64,000 bases of DNA from SFHK01 sp963618055 (GTDB lineage: Bacteria; Bacillota; Clostridia; Christensenellales; Aristaeellaceae): NCBI GenBank assembly GCA_963618055.1, contig CAVERI010000004.1:1-64000 (forward strand), written 5' to 3'. The position numbers and the translations under genes were made by a program. Shown here one piece after another: positions 55,076 through 63,386 of this stretch. The notes under the pieces are model-generated. The model saw only the letters and a list, made by a program, of their open reading frames with translations, did not search any database and was not told the DNA's origin. Numbering within the stretch: the first letter of the stretch is position 1; every line of letters starts with the position of its first letter.

Positions 55076-56425
55076 TTGGCCGCCAACAACGAATTTCTCG
55101 GAACGGAGCGCATGGGCAGGCTCCTGTTCCGGCTGTCCGCGCCGACCATCTGCGCGCAGCTGATCAACATGCTTTACAACGTGGTCGACCGCATGTACAT
55201 CGGCCACATGCCGGAAAACGGCGCGCTGGCGCTGACGGGCTTGGGCGTGTGTATGCCGGTGATCATGGTCGTGAGCGCGTTCGCGGCGTTTGTGAGCATG
55301 GGCGGCGCGCCGCGCGCGTCCATCGCCATGGGGCGCGGCGACAGCGAGGGCGCGAAGGACATTCTGGGAACCTGCTTCGTTTTGCAGCTGATTCTTTCGG
55401 CCATCCTGACCGCGGTTCTGCTGATCTGGAACCGCCCGATGCTGCTGGCCTTCGGCGCGAGCGCGGACACGATCGACTACGCTTCCGATTATATGACGAT
55501 CTACGCCGCCGGCACGGTGTTCGTGCAGCTGACGCTGGGCATGAACGCGTTTATCACCGCGCAGGGCTTCTCCGGCTTCGGCATGCTGACGGTGGCTATC
55601 GGCGCGGTGCTGAACATTGCGCTGGATCCGCTGTTCATCTACACCTTTGGCATGGGCGTGAAGGGCGCGGCGCTGGCGACGGTGCTTTCGCAGGCGGTCA
55701 GCGCGGTGTGGGCGACATATTTCCTCACCAGCCGCCGTTCAGTGCTGAAGCTTGAGCGAAAACGCATGAAATTGCGCCCTCCGGTTCTGCTGGGCTGCCT
55801 GTCGCTGGGCGTTGCTCCGTTTATCATGCAGGCCAGTGAAAGCGTGATCAACGTGTGCTACAACACCTCCCTGTCCAAATACGGCGGCGACACCGCCGTG
55901 GGCGCGATGACGATTCTTTCCAGCGTGATGATGTTCGCCATGCTGCCCATTCAGGGACTGGGGCAGGGCGCGCAGCCGATCATCAGCTACAACTACGGCG
56001 CGAAGAAGTATGACCGCGTGCGCAAATGCTACAGGCTTCTTCTGCTTTCCGGCACCCTGTTCTGCGCCGCCCTGTGGGGCGCGGTGCAGCTGTTTCCGGG
56101 CGCGTTCGCGCGCCTGTTCACCTCCAACGCCGCGCTCGCCGACTACGCGAAGGGCGTTCTGCGGGTGTATATGGCCATGTCGTTCCTGTTCGGCGTGCAG
56201 ATTGCCTGCCAGATGACGTTCATCTCCATCGGCTACGCGAAGGAGTCCGTGTGCGTAGCGCTGGCGCGCAAGGTGGCGCTTCTGATTCCGCTGATCTACC
56301 TGCTGCCGCACCTGATTTCGAATCAGACGCTCGCCGTCTTCCTCGCCGAGCCCGTGGCCGACACGCTGGCCGTCACGTTCACGGCCATCCTGTTCGCCGT
56401 CAAATTCAAAAAGCTGCCCGCCTGA
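55076..56425 (+). CDS. MATE family efflux transporter
   Basis: The 449-residue protein has 12 predicted helices in two related halves, each starting with a MATE-type segment (APTICAQLINMLYNVVDRMYIG in the first). It exports cationic drugs or metabolites in exchange for Na+ or H+. The TTG at 55076 has GGGGAG 9 nt upstream; the ATG at 55067 touches that site, so I prefer the TTG. A TATAAT box (55042-55047) precedes it. The substrate is unknown. Confidence 0.88.
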   Translation: MAANNEFLGTERMGRLLFRLSAPTICAQLINMLYNVVDRMYIGHMPENGALALTGLGVCMPVIMVVSAFAAFVSMGGAPRASIAMGRGDSEGAKDILGTCFVLQLILSAILTAVLLIWNRPMLLAFGASADTIDYASDYMTIYAAGTVFVQLTLGMNAFITAQGFSGFGMLTVAIGAVLNIALDPLFIYTFGMGVKGAALATVLSQAVSAVWATYFLTSRRSVLKLERKRMKLRPPVLLGCLSLGVAPFIMQASESVINVCYNTSLSKYGGDTAVGAMTILSSVMMFAMLPIQGLGQGAQPIISYNYGAKKYDRVRKCYRLLLLSGTLFCAALWGAVQLFPGAFARLFTSNAALADYAKGVLRVYMAMSFLFGVQIACQMTFISIGYAKESVCVALARKVALLIPLIYLLPHLISNQTLAVFLAEPVADTLAVTFTAILFAVKFKKLPA

Positions 56426-56526
56426 AAGGGATAAAAAGCATATTTTACACGCCGTCCGTCGCGAAAACGGGCGGCGCGTTGTATAATACGAAAGCATTTT
56501 ATTACTTTGGAAGAGGGGTTCGATTC

Positions 56527-57252
56527 ATGCGTTCCTCGCTCACGTTTCGCGATGGGCTGAAGGGCGGCCTGCCCGTCGCGCTGGCCTACCTGTCGGTCTC
56601 CTTCGGCTTTGGCATTCAGGCGGCGCAGGCCGCGCTTTCACCGCTGGCGGCCGCGCTGATTTCGCTTACCAACGTAACCAGCGCGGGACAGCTGGCCGGG
56701 CTGACGATCATTGCCGCCGGCGGCTCGCTTATGGAGCTGATTGTGGCCGAGTTCGTCATCAACATCCGCTACGCGCTGATGAGCGTTTCGCTCACGCAGA
56801 AGCTGGACGCTTCGTTCACCACGCTGCCCCGGCTGATCTGCTCGTTTTCCATGACGGACGAGCTGTACGCCGTGGCCGCGTCCAACCGCGGCTGCATCGG
56901 CAAGACGTATTTCTACGGGCTGATGCTTCTGCCCGTTCCGGCGTGGGTGCTGGGCACGTGGCTGGGCGCGTCGGCGGGCGCGATTCTGCCCCGCGCGCTG
57001 AACGCCGCCATGGGCGTGGCGCTGTACGCCATGTTTCTGGCGATCATCCTGCCGCCGTCCACGAAGAGCCGCGCCATTGCGCTGTGCGTGGTCGCCGCGG
57101 CGGTTCTGAGCTGCGCGTTTACGTGGATTCCGGCTTTCTCGTTCATCACGCCCGGCTTCTCGGTGGTGCTGTGCGCGCTGCTGGCGGCCGTGCCCGCCGC
57201 GTATTTCTTTCCCATACAGGATGAAGACGAAGAGGGAGGCGACACGCAATGA
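56527..57252 (+). CDS. azlC: AzlC branched-chain amino acid exporter subunit
   Basis: The 241-residue membrane protein matches AzlC: GLPVALAYLSVSFGFGIQA, MELIVAEFVINIRYALMSVSL and SMTDELYAV. It works with AzlD to export branched-chain amino acids or analogues. AGAGGGG precedes the ATG at 56527, and a TATAAT box lies at 56482-56487. It overlaps azlD by 4 nt. In other bacteria the pair is controlled by AzlB or Lrp-type regulators; none is adjacent here. Confidence 0.9.
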   Translation: MRSSLTFRDGLKGGLPVALAYLSVSFGFGIQAAQAALSPLAAALISLTNVTSAGQLAGLTIIAAGGSLMELIVAEFVINIRYALMSVSLTQKLDASFTTLPRLICSFSMTDELYAVAASNRGCIGKTYFYGLMLLPVPAWVLGTWLGASAGAILPRALNAAMGVALYAMFLAIILPPSTKSRAIALCVVAAAVLSCAFTWIPAFSFITPGFSVVLCALLAAVPAAYFFPIQDEDEEGGDTQ

Positions 57253-57569
57253 ACGCTTCTTTGCCGCTCTGGGTCATGGTCGCGGCTATGGCGCTGGTAA
57301 CCTACCTGATTCGCGCCGTGCCCTTCGTGCTGTTCCGCCGCCGCATCCGCTCGCGGTTTCTGCGAAGCCTGCTTTCCTACATGCCCTACGCCGTGCTCTC
57401 CGCGGTGACCCTTCCGGCCATCCTTTCCTCCACCGGACACACGGCCTCCTCGCTCGTCGGCTGCGCGGCGGCGGCGCTCGCGGCCTTGCGCGGGCGCTCG
57501 CTTTTGATCGTCGCCGCGTGCGCCTGCGCCGCCGCGCTGCTTGCCGAGCTTCTGCTTCCGCTTCTGTGA
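57249..57569 (+). CDS. azlD: AzlD branched-chain amino acid exporter subunit
   Basis: The 106-residue membrane protein has four short helices and the AzlD features TYLIRAVPFVLF and LSYMPYAVLSAVTLPAIL. It starts inside the end of azlC (ATGA overlap), so the two subunits are made together. Confidence 0.88.
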   Translation: MNASLPLWVMVAAMALVTYLIRAVPFVLFRRRIRSRFLRSLLSYMPYAVLSAVTLPAILSSTGHTASSLVGCAAAALAALRGRSLLIVAACACAAALLAELLLPLL

Positions 57570-57593
57570 AGGCCGAACGCGCGGAGTTCCCGC

Positions 57594-57622
57594 TTGACGG
57601 GGACGCGGATTTCCGATATAAT
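57594..57622 (+). promoter_or_regulatory. Promoter of the gene at 57678
   Basis: TTGACG (57594-57599), a 17-nt spacer and TATAAT (57617-57622). Confidence 0.8.
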
Positions 57623-57677
57623 TCGGCGTGAAGCACAGGCGTTATTCTATGAAACGATCTTTTCAGGGGGCGAGCTT

Positions 57678-58292
57678 TTGACAGATACAGAGAATTTGAA
57701 GCTTCTCACGAAGAGCTTTTTCAAACAGCATCCCATAAAGGAGCATTCCGCGGCGCGTTTTATCTATTCCCTGATTCTGGCGCCGGATAAGCTCTACGAG
57801 CTGGTGCCCTTATTTTTCCAGCAGGCCGCCGAGACCGGGCTCTCGCTTCCCGACGTCGGCACCTCGGTCGAGCAGGTGCGCCAGACGGAAAGCACCGCCG
57901 ATTTGCTGCGCATGTTTCGGCAGGCGCAGACGCCGGATGTTCGGCAGGCGCTTATAAACGCGCTTTTGCAGCGGGAGGCGGAGGTGCTTCCTGAAATTCA
58001 GCGCATGACGCTGAAGACGTTTATGGACGGAATCGTTGAAAGCTGCGTTCGATTTATGGCAAAATGCGAAACCAACTGCTCCGAATGGGTTCTTCAGCAT
58101 TTCGAGGAGATCCGCGCTCCCTATACTCGCTCCATGCTCTGCATCGTGCTCGGCTTCCGCGCGGATCCAAGCGTCATTCCCTTTCTCATGCAGCAGCTTG
58201 AGTACTTTGAAAAGCACTTCCCGAACAATTCCTATGAGCAGGCTCCGCTTATCGCCCTTTGCGAGATTCAGGCGCGCTTTCAGGAGGACTGA
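57678..58292 (+). CDS. Hypothetical helical protein, 204 residues
   Basis: I do not recognise a family. The protein is soluble and all-helical, with repeated helix pairs that resemble HEAT-like packing (DKLYELVPLFFQQA, ADLLRMFRQA, RADPSVIPFLMQQL). A helical-repeat binding protein is possible. The TTG start at 57678 has CAGGGGG 7 nt upstream and a strong promoter about 60 nt before it; a longer reading frame would start inside that promoter. No signal peptide or membrane helix is seen. Confidence 0.7.
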   Translation: MTDTENLKLLTKSFFKQHPIKEHSAARFIYSLILAPDKLYELVPLFFQQAAETGLSLPDVGTSVEQVRQTESTADLLRMFRQAQTPDVRQALINALLQREAEVLPEIQRMTLKTFMDGIVESCVRFMAKCETNCSEWVLQHFEEIRAPYTRSMLCIVLGFRADPSVIPFLMQQLEYFEKHFPNNSYEQAPLIALCEIQARFQED

Positions 58293-58343
58293 TTCCCATT
58301 CAGGCTTTATGCACGTTTTATGCGTTTACAGGCCGCGGAACAA

Positions 58344-58372
58344 TTGACACGCGCGGGCTTCTATGTTAAAAT
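58344..58372 (+). promoter_or_regulatory. Promoter of the sodium symporter gene
   Basis: Perfect TTGACA (58344-58349), a 17-nt spacer and TAAAAT (58367-58372). Confidence 0.75.
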
Positions 58373-58417
58373 TGGAAGGAAATGTGACAAGGCGCAGCTT
58401 GGATGGAGGAGATCGGA

Positions 58418-59815
58418 ATGGCAGGAAACGAGCGAAGCATTCGCGATAGCTTTCGCAGTCGGTGGGGATTTATTCTGGCGTGCATCGGGTCGGCCGTGGG
58501 CATGGGGAATATCTGGCGCTTTCCCGTGCTGGTATCGACGTATGGAGGGCTGACGTTTCTGATTCCCTATGTGCTGTTCGTCGTGCTGATCGGCTCGACC
58601 GGCGTGATTGAGGAATTCGCGCTGGGGCGCTGGGCAGGCACGGGGCCGGTGGACGCGTTCGGCAAGTGCGTGGAGACGCGCGGCGGAAGCCGGCGAACAG
58701 GCATGGCCATCGGCTTTTTGCCCGTGGTCGGCTCGCTGATGCTGGCCATTGGCTACACCGTGGTGCAGGGCTGGATTTTCAAGTATTGCTACATGGGAAT
58801 TTCGGGCGATTTGTTTGCGCTGGGAGAGGACATAGGCAAAATCGTCGGCGAGTTCAGCCAGACCGCGCCGGAGACGGAAACGCTGGGCGCGGCGGTTCGC
58901 ACGATGTGGAACGGCGGCGTGTTTGGCGTTGGCAACACGATGTGGCAGATGATCAGCCTGATCGTGTCGCTGGTCATCATGGCGCTGGGCGTATCCGGCG
59001 GCATTGAGAGAGCCAACAAGGTCATGATGCCGCTGCTGTTCGGGCTGTTTCTGGCGCTGGCGATTTACATCGCGACGCTGACGGGCGCGGGCGACGGCTA
59101 CCGCTACATTTTCACGCTGAATCCGAAGGGACTTCTGAATCCCGAGGTATGGATTTACGCCTTCGGGCAGGCGTTTTTCTCGCTGTCCGTGGCCGGAAAC
59201 GGCTCGGTGATCTACGGCTCCTACCTGAGCAAAAAGGAGAACATCATTTCCTCCGCGCGCAACGTGGCCGTGTTCGACACAATCGCCGCGCTGCTGGCGG
59301 CGTTTGTGATCATCCCGGCAATGGCCGTGGGCGGCGCGGCGCTGGAAAAGGGCGGCCCGGGGCTGATGTTTATTTATCTGGTTCAGGTACTGAACAACAT
59401 GGCCGGCGGGCGCATCGTGGGCATGATCTTCTTCATCTGCGTGCTGTTCGCGGCGCTTAGCTCGATCATCAACCTGTATGAAGCGCCGATTGCCTACCTG
59501 CAGGAGCGCTTCGGCATGAAGCGCCTGCCCGCGGTCGTCCTCATCGGCCTGCTCGGCGCGGTCGTGTCCGCGCTCATTCAGCCGTGGACGTCGCAGTGGA
59601 TGGACGTGGTTTCCATTTATATCTGCCCGGCGGGCGCGCTGCTGGCGGCGATTATGTTCTTCTGGGTGCTGAGGAAGCAGACGGCGCTGGACGCGGTGAA
59701 CGCGGGCGCCGGGAAGGGCGTCGGCAAATGGTTCTACCCGATGGGTAAGTACGTGTTCTGTCTGTGCGCGCTGGTGGCGCTGGTCGCGGGCGCGCTGCTG
59801 GGCGGAATCGGCTGA
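58418..59815 (+). CDS. Neurotransmitter:sodium symporter (SNF/LeuT) family transporter
   Basis: The 465-residue protein has about 11-12 helices and the LeuT signature in helix 1: RWGFILACIGSAVGMGNIWRFP, which shapes the sodium and substrate sites. The family takes up amino acids with Na+. The Tyr-rich second helix and the broken helix 6 region (FGQAFFSLSVAGNGSVIYGSY) are present. I chose the ATG at 58418 because GGAGGAG lies 6 nt upstream; the ATG at 58403 precedes that site. The gene ends at a terminator. Confidence 0.9.
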   Translation: MAGNERSIRDSFRSRWGFILACIGSAVGMGNIWRFPVLVSTYGGLTFLIPYVLFVVLIGSTGVIEEFALGRWAGTGPVDAFGKCVETRGGSRRTGMAIGFLPVVGSLMLAIGYTVVQGWIFKYCYMGISGDLFALGEDIGKIVGEFSQTAPETETLGAAVRTMWNGGVFGVGNTMWQMISLIVSLVIMALGVSGGIERANKVMMPLLFGLFLALAIYIATLTGAGDGYRYIFTLNPKGLLNPEVWIYAFGQAFFSLSVAGNGSVIYGSYLSKKENIISSARNVAVFDTIAALLAAFVIIPAMAVGGAALEKGGPGLMFIYLVQVLNNMAGGRIVGMIFFICVLFAALSSIINLYEAPIAYLQERFGMKRLPAVVLIGLLGAVVSALIQPWTSQWMDVVSIYICPAGALLAAIMFFWVLRKQTALDAVNAGAGKGVGKWFYPMGKYVFCLCALVALVAGALLGGIG

Positions 59816-59817
59816 TG

Positions 59818-59859
59818 AAAAACCGGCATGCGGCTTTGAATGGCGGCATGCCGGTTTTT
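59818..59859. terminator. Bidirectional terminator
   Basis: AAAAACCGGCATGC (59818-59831) pairs with GCATGCCGGTTTTT (59846-59859). It serves the convergent genes that end at 59815 and 59882. Confidence 0.9.
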
Positions 59860-59881
59860 CTGATTTTTGGCGGAAACGGCG

Positions 59882-60589
59882 TTAGCCGATCAAATCGTCG
59901 AGGTTTACCTTTTCCGAGCCAAGGTAGAGCTCGCGAATGGGCGTGTCCGTGACTGTGTAGGAATCGACATAATAGCCGCTCAGGGAATCGTATTGCGCGT
60001 CATGCTCCACATCGTGGTAACAGATTTGTCCGTCGATAAGGCGAATCCACGTTATCACGCGGGTCTCGCTCCCGTTCTCCCGATTACCGAAAGGCGTTCT
60101 CCACTGCGAGCGCTGCGGATAGATATAAATCACTCCGCTATCTTCGCCGTCTTTACCGCCCCAGCCCATGAATCGATAGCCCACTGGCCGCGGCACGGTG
60201 ACGCGAAGGAAGCCATCGTCCTCCGGGAGAAATTCTAACTTGCAATCCGAGAGTTTTGGCGAATAGGGTTCGCTCCACATATTCATCTTATAATAGGTAA
60301 AGAAGATACCGCCGCAGAGAATTGCGCACACGAGCAGCGCCGCCAGCGCGCCCACCACCACGCGCCGCCAGCGAAACTCCCTTTCCAGCTTTTTGCAGAA
60401 GCGAATAAAGCCCGTATCCGTCTCGGCCGGCTTCACGGCCGGCTCCGCGCGCATCTGCGCCATGACCTCGCGGCATTCCTCGCATTCCCTGATATGGTTT
60501 TCCACCAGCTCGGCGGACGCGGGGCTGGCAACCTGATCGATCACCAGCGGCATGAGATCGCGAACGATCCCGCAATCACGTTTTTCCAT
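59882..60589 (-). CDS. Zinc-finger (zf-HC2) anti-sigma factor
   Basis: The 235-residue protein has an N-terminal anti-sigma domain with the H-x3-C-x2-C site (HIRECEEC, near residue 32), one membrane helix (about 78-100) and an outer beta-rich domain of about 135 residues with aromatic residues (YRFMGWGG). It should hold the ECF factor encoded just upstream, whose gene it overlaps by 14 nt. The outer domain is probably the signal sensor; I do not recognise it. Confidence 0.85.
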   Translation of the reverse strand: MEKRDCGIVRDLMPLVIDQVASPASAELVENHIRECEECREVMAQMRAEPAVKPAETDTGFIRFCKKLEREFRWRRVVVGALAALLVCAILCGGIFFTYYKMNMWSEPYSPKLSDCKLEFLPEDDGFLRVTVPRPVGYRFMGWGGKDGEDSGVIYIYPQRSQWRTPFGNRENGSETRVITWIRLIDGQICYHDVEHDAQYDSLSGYYVDSYTVTDTPIRELYLGSEKVNLDDLIG

Positions 60590-61076
60590 CGTCTTCCTCC
60601 TTCATTGCCTGACAAAGCAGCTGCTTTGCGCGATAATAGGTCACGCGCGCCCATCCCTCGGTTTTGCCGAACAGCGCGGCAATCTGCGCGTACTTCAATT
60701 CGCCGAACACGCGCAGCATGAACACCTCGCGGTACGGCTCCTCCAATTCATGAAGGTGCCGATGGATGCGCATCGCGTCCTCCGTGCGTTCGATCTGGGC
60801 CTCCGCGCCCGCCTCCGCGCGGTCGAACACGGCGCTGTCCGGCGCGTATGCGCGTTCACGGCTGCGCGCGCTTTGGTTGAAATACTCGCGCTTCGCAATG
60901 CTGCACAGCCACGTGCCGGGGTCGCTGCGCCCCTCAAACGAGTCGATGTTCTTCAGCGCCTTATAAAACGTTTGCTGCGTCAGCTCCTCCGCGGCGGCTT
61001 CGCTGCGCGTAAGCGAGTACGCAAAGTGATACACCTTCGAAAAGTAGCGCGCAAACAGCGCCTCAAACGATTCCAA
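60576..61076 (-). CDS. ECF-type RNA polymerase sigma factor
   Basis: The 166-residue protein has sigma region 2 (EALFARYFSKVYHFAYSLTR, then AEELTQQTFYKAL, residues 4-45) and region 4 (about 105-155, YREVFMLRVFGELKYAQIAALF as the HTH). The linker is short, as in ECF factors. I prefer the TTG at 61076, because GAGGAG lies 9 nt upstream; the GTG at 61085 touches the ribosome site. It is paired with the anti-sigma gene. Its target promoters are not visible here. Confidence 0.88.
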   Translation of the reverse strand: MESFEALFARYFSKVYHFAYSLTRSEAAAEELTQQTFYKALKNIDSFEGRSDPGTWLCSIAKREYFNQSARSRERAYAPDSAVFDRAEAGAEAQIERTEDAMRIHRHLHELEEPYREVFMLRVFGELKYAQIAALFGKTEGWARVTYYRAKQLLCQAMKEEDDGKT

Positions 61077-61136
61077 CCCTCTCACCTCCTCGCCCTTTAG
61101 ACACGCGTCCGCGCAAAACGTTACAGGCCTTCCGCA

Positions 61137-61173
61137 GAAAAACAGCCTTCGGGATTGGATTCCCGGAGGCTGT
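61137..61173 (-). terminator. Terminator of the M18 aminopeptidase gene
   Basis: ACAGCCT pairs with AGGCTGT and CGGG with CCCG around one mismatch (61142-61173). On the minus strand TTTTT follows at 61141-61137. Confidence 0.75.
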
Positions 61174-61188
61174 CGCAGGCGTATGCGT

Positions 61189-62487
61189 TCAGTTCAGCGC
61201 GAAAACGCCATCGGCGGGCATGGAGATGGGCGTTTCGAAGAACGCGCGCACGCCGTTTGCCATTGCGTCCACGTCGCGGGAACCGGCGGTCTCCCAGCTG
61301 GAATGCATGGCCAGCTGCGCAAGGCCGATGTCCACGGTGTTCAGCGAGAAGTGCGCGTTGGAGATGTTGCCCAGCGTGCCGCCGCCGAGCATGTCGGAGC
61401 GGTTGGCGAAGAACTGATACTTCACGCCCGCGCTATCGAGAATCGCGCGCAGGATGGCCTTGGACGCGCCGTCGGAGGTGTATTTCTGGTTGGCGCTTTC
61501 CTTGATGACAATGCCCTCGTTCATGTACACGCGGTTGGACGCGTCGTACAGCTCCGGATGGTTGGGGTGCGCGGCGTGCGCGTTGTCGCAGGAAAGCATG
61601 ACGCTGGACGCCTGCGCGCGGTAGAACGCCTCGCCGTCCACGCCCAAACACAGCGCCGCGCGGCGCAGAACGTCGGTCAGGAACGTGGAATCCGCGCCCT
61701 GCTTGGTGGTGGAGCCGACCTCCTCGTTGTCGAACACGGCCAGCACGGGCATGCCCTTCGTCGCCCTGCACTCAATCATCGCGCGGGCGGTGGTATAGGC
61801 GCATTCCAGATCGTCCAGCCGGCCGGCGGAGACGAACTCGCCGTCCCTGCCCCACACGGCGGGCTGCACGCGGGAGTACAGGAACAGGTCGGTGCCCAGC
61901 AGGTCTTCCACCCTCGCGCCGCAGGCGGCGGCGACGCGCGCCTTGAAGGTATCCTTCGCGCCAATGGAGCCGAACAGCGGCATAAGGTCGGTCTGCGCGT
62001 TGTACTTATAGCCGTCGTTAATTGAGCGGTTCATGTGAATCGGCACGTTCGGGATGACCAGCGTATCCTCATCCAGATTGACCAGCCGCGTTTCAAGGCC
62101 GCTCTTCGTGCGCACCAGCGCGCGGCCGGCCACGGACAGCGGCCTGTCCAGCCACGTGGAGAAGATCATGCCGCCGTAGCGCTCGGTGTTCAGCTGCACA
62201 TAGCGGTTGATCACGGTCAGCTCCGCGTTCTCCTTGATCTTGAACACGGGGGAGTCAGAATGGCTGGCAGCGATGCGCGCCGACGTGAATCCGTCCTCCG
62301 GCACGCGGAACGCGATCAAGGACGACAGGTTGCGGGTGACGAAATACGCGCCGCCCCGCTGCACGTCCCACTTTTCGCCCTCCGTCAGGCGCACAAAGCC
62401 CGCGCCGGACAGCATGATGGACAGGTTTTCGATGGCATGGAACGCGCTCGGCGTGCGGGACAGAAAATCGGTAAGCTCGTGAACCAT
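61189..62487 (-). CDS. M18 family aminopeptidase
   Basis: The 432-residue protein has the two-zinc M18 landmarks: ASHSDSP (near residue 74), the catalytic DNEEVGS (near 253), SCDNAHAAHPNHPE (near 295) and MHSSWE near the C-terminus. It trims N-terminal residues, typically acidic or neutral, from cytosolic peptides as a large tetrahedral complex. It has no signal peptide. GAAAGGAAG precedes the ATG. It lies 44 nt after the TraX-like gene, and the gap is filled by a tandem duplication. Confidence 0.92.
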   Translation of the reverse strand: MVHELTDFLSRTPSAFHAIENLSIMLSGAGFVRLTEGEKWDVQRGGAYFVTRNLSSLIAFRVPEDGFTSARIAASHSDSPVFKIKENAELTVINRYVQLNTERYGGMIFSTWLDRPLSVAGRALVRTKSGLETRLVNLDEDTLVIPNVPIHMNRSINDGYKYNAQTDLMPLFGSIGAKDTFKARVAAACGARVEDLLGTDLFLYSRVQPAVWGRDGEFVSAGRLDDLECAYTTARAMIECRATKGMPVLAVFDNEEVGSTTKQGADSTFLTDVLRRAALCLGVDGEAFYRAQASSVMLSCDNAHAAHPNHPELYDASNRVYMNEGIVIKESANQKYTSDGASKAILRAILDSAGVKYQFFANRSDMLGGGTLGNISNAHFSLNTVDIGLAQLAMHSSWETAGSRDVDAMANGVRAFFETPISMPADGVFALN

Positions 62488-62500
62488 AGGTATCTTCCTT

Positions 62501-62558
62501 TCTTATAACTGAAGACAGTAGATAACCAGTCTTATAACTGAAGGCAGTAAATGGCCAG
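62501..62558. repeat. 29-bp tandem duplication at the end of the TraX-like gene
   Basis: TCTTATAACTGAAG opens both copies (62501-62529 and 62530-62558), which match at 25 of 29 positions. The second copy codes for the last residues of the TraX-like protein (IYCLQL and stop). The first copy repeats that ending, stop included, in the intergenic gap. Confidence 0.85.
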
Positions 62559-63386
62559 CAGATGCGCGGGGTAGAAGCCGTAAAACACCCATTTGGGCAG
62601 CTTCAGCCTGCGCGGAAGCGGCAGGTAGATCAGCGGAAGCGCGGCGAGCGCGTACCACTGAAGGTTCGTCTGCGTTTTACCCGCGGTGAAGAAGCCGGGC
62701 ATGGCCCAGTACCACATGAACGCCGCAGCCGCCGTAAACGACGCGACCGGGCGATCCAGAAACGCGTAGAACAGGCAGATCAGCGCCACGCCCTTCCAGC
62801 CGTAATCGATGCGCCCCGAAAGCCGCCACGTAAGCACGGCGAACAGCGTGGTAAGCACATACGCCCGCGCGCGCACGCTGGCGAGCAGCAGCGTGCCCAT
62901 GGTAAGCGTGAAGAAGATATTGAGCTTGCCGGCGTAGTAGAAATCGAAGATTTCGCCGATCCTCCAGAAATTGTGCGCCCAGTCGAACGCGCCCATTTTT
63001 ACGTGCCCCATCGCCGCCATATACAGCGGATGCACGAGCACGCCCATCAGAAGCAGCCGAAGCGCGTATTTCCACACATTGCGCGAATAGGCGCAGCCCA
63101 CGGCAATGCAATAGCAGAACATGGGCATGGCCAGCCGGCCGATGATGCGCAGAAGGCTGCCCGACGGCAGCAGAAACGCCCACGAGCCGCTGACCGAGAT
63201 ATACAGCGCGTTCGGGAAAATCATCTTGCCAAGGTGGTCGCACAGCATGCACAGGCAGGCGACCACCTTGAGAAGACCGGTATCTCCGTTCAGCCGCAGC
63301 GCGCGCGCGTCCCTTTCGGGATGCAGCACGCGCAGGGCCTCCGCGCGGAGACGGGCAGACGCGCCCCGCGTCCGCAGATCCTCCAT
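62532..63386 (-). CDS. TraX family membrane protein
   Basis: The 284-residue protein has about eight helices and matches TraX-like proteins: VVACLCMLCDHLGKM, then LLRIIGRLAMPMFCYCIAVG, and a C-terminal YGFYPAHLLAIYCLQL. TraX of F plasmids acetylates pilin N-termini; chromosomal Firmicutes members have no defined substrate and may acylate surface molecules. The first 45 residues are cytosolic and basic. Its ATG shares a base with the stop of the GH3 gene (TGATG), so the two are coupled. Confidence 0.85.
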   Translation of the reverse strand: MEDLRTRGASARLRAEALRVLHPERDARALRLNGDTGLLKVVACLCMLCDHLGKMIFPNALYISVSGSWAFLLPSGSLLRIIGRLAMPMFCYCIAVGCAYSRNVWKYALRLLLMGVLVHPLYMAAMGHVKMGAFDWAHNFWRIGEIFDFYYAGKLNIFFTLTMGTLLLASVRARAYVLTTLFAVLTWRLSGRIDYGWKGVALICLFYAFLDRPVASFTAAAAFMWYWAMPGFFTAGKTQTNLQWYALAALPLIYLPLPRRLKLPKWVFYGFYPAHLLAIYCLQL

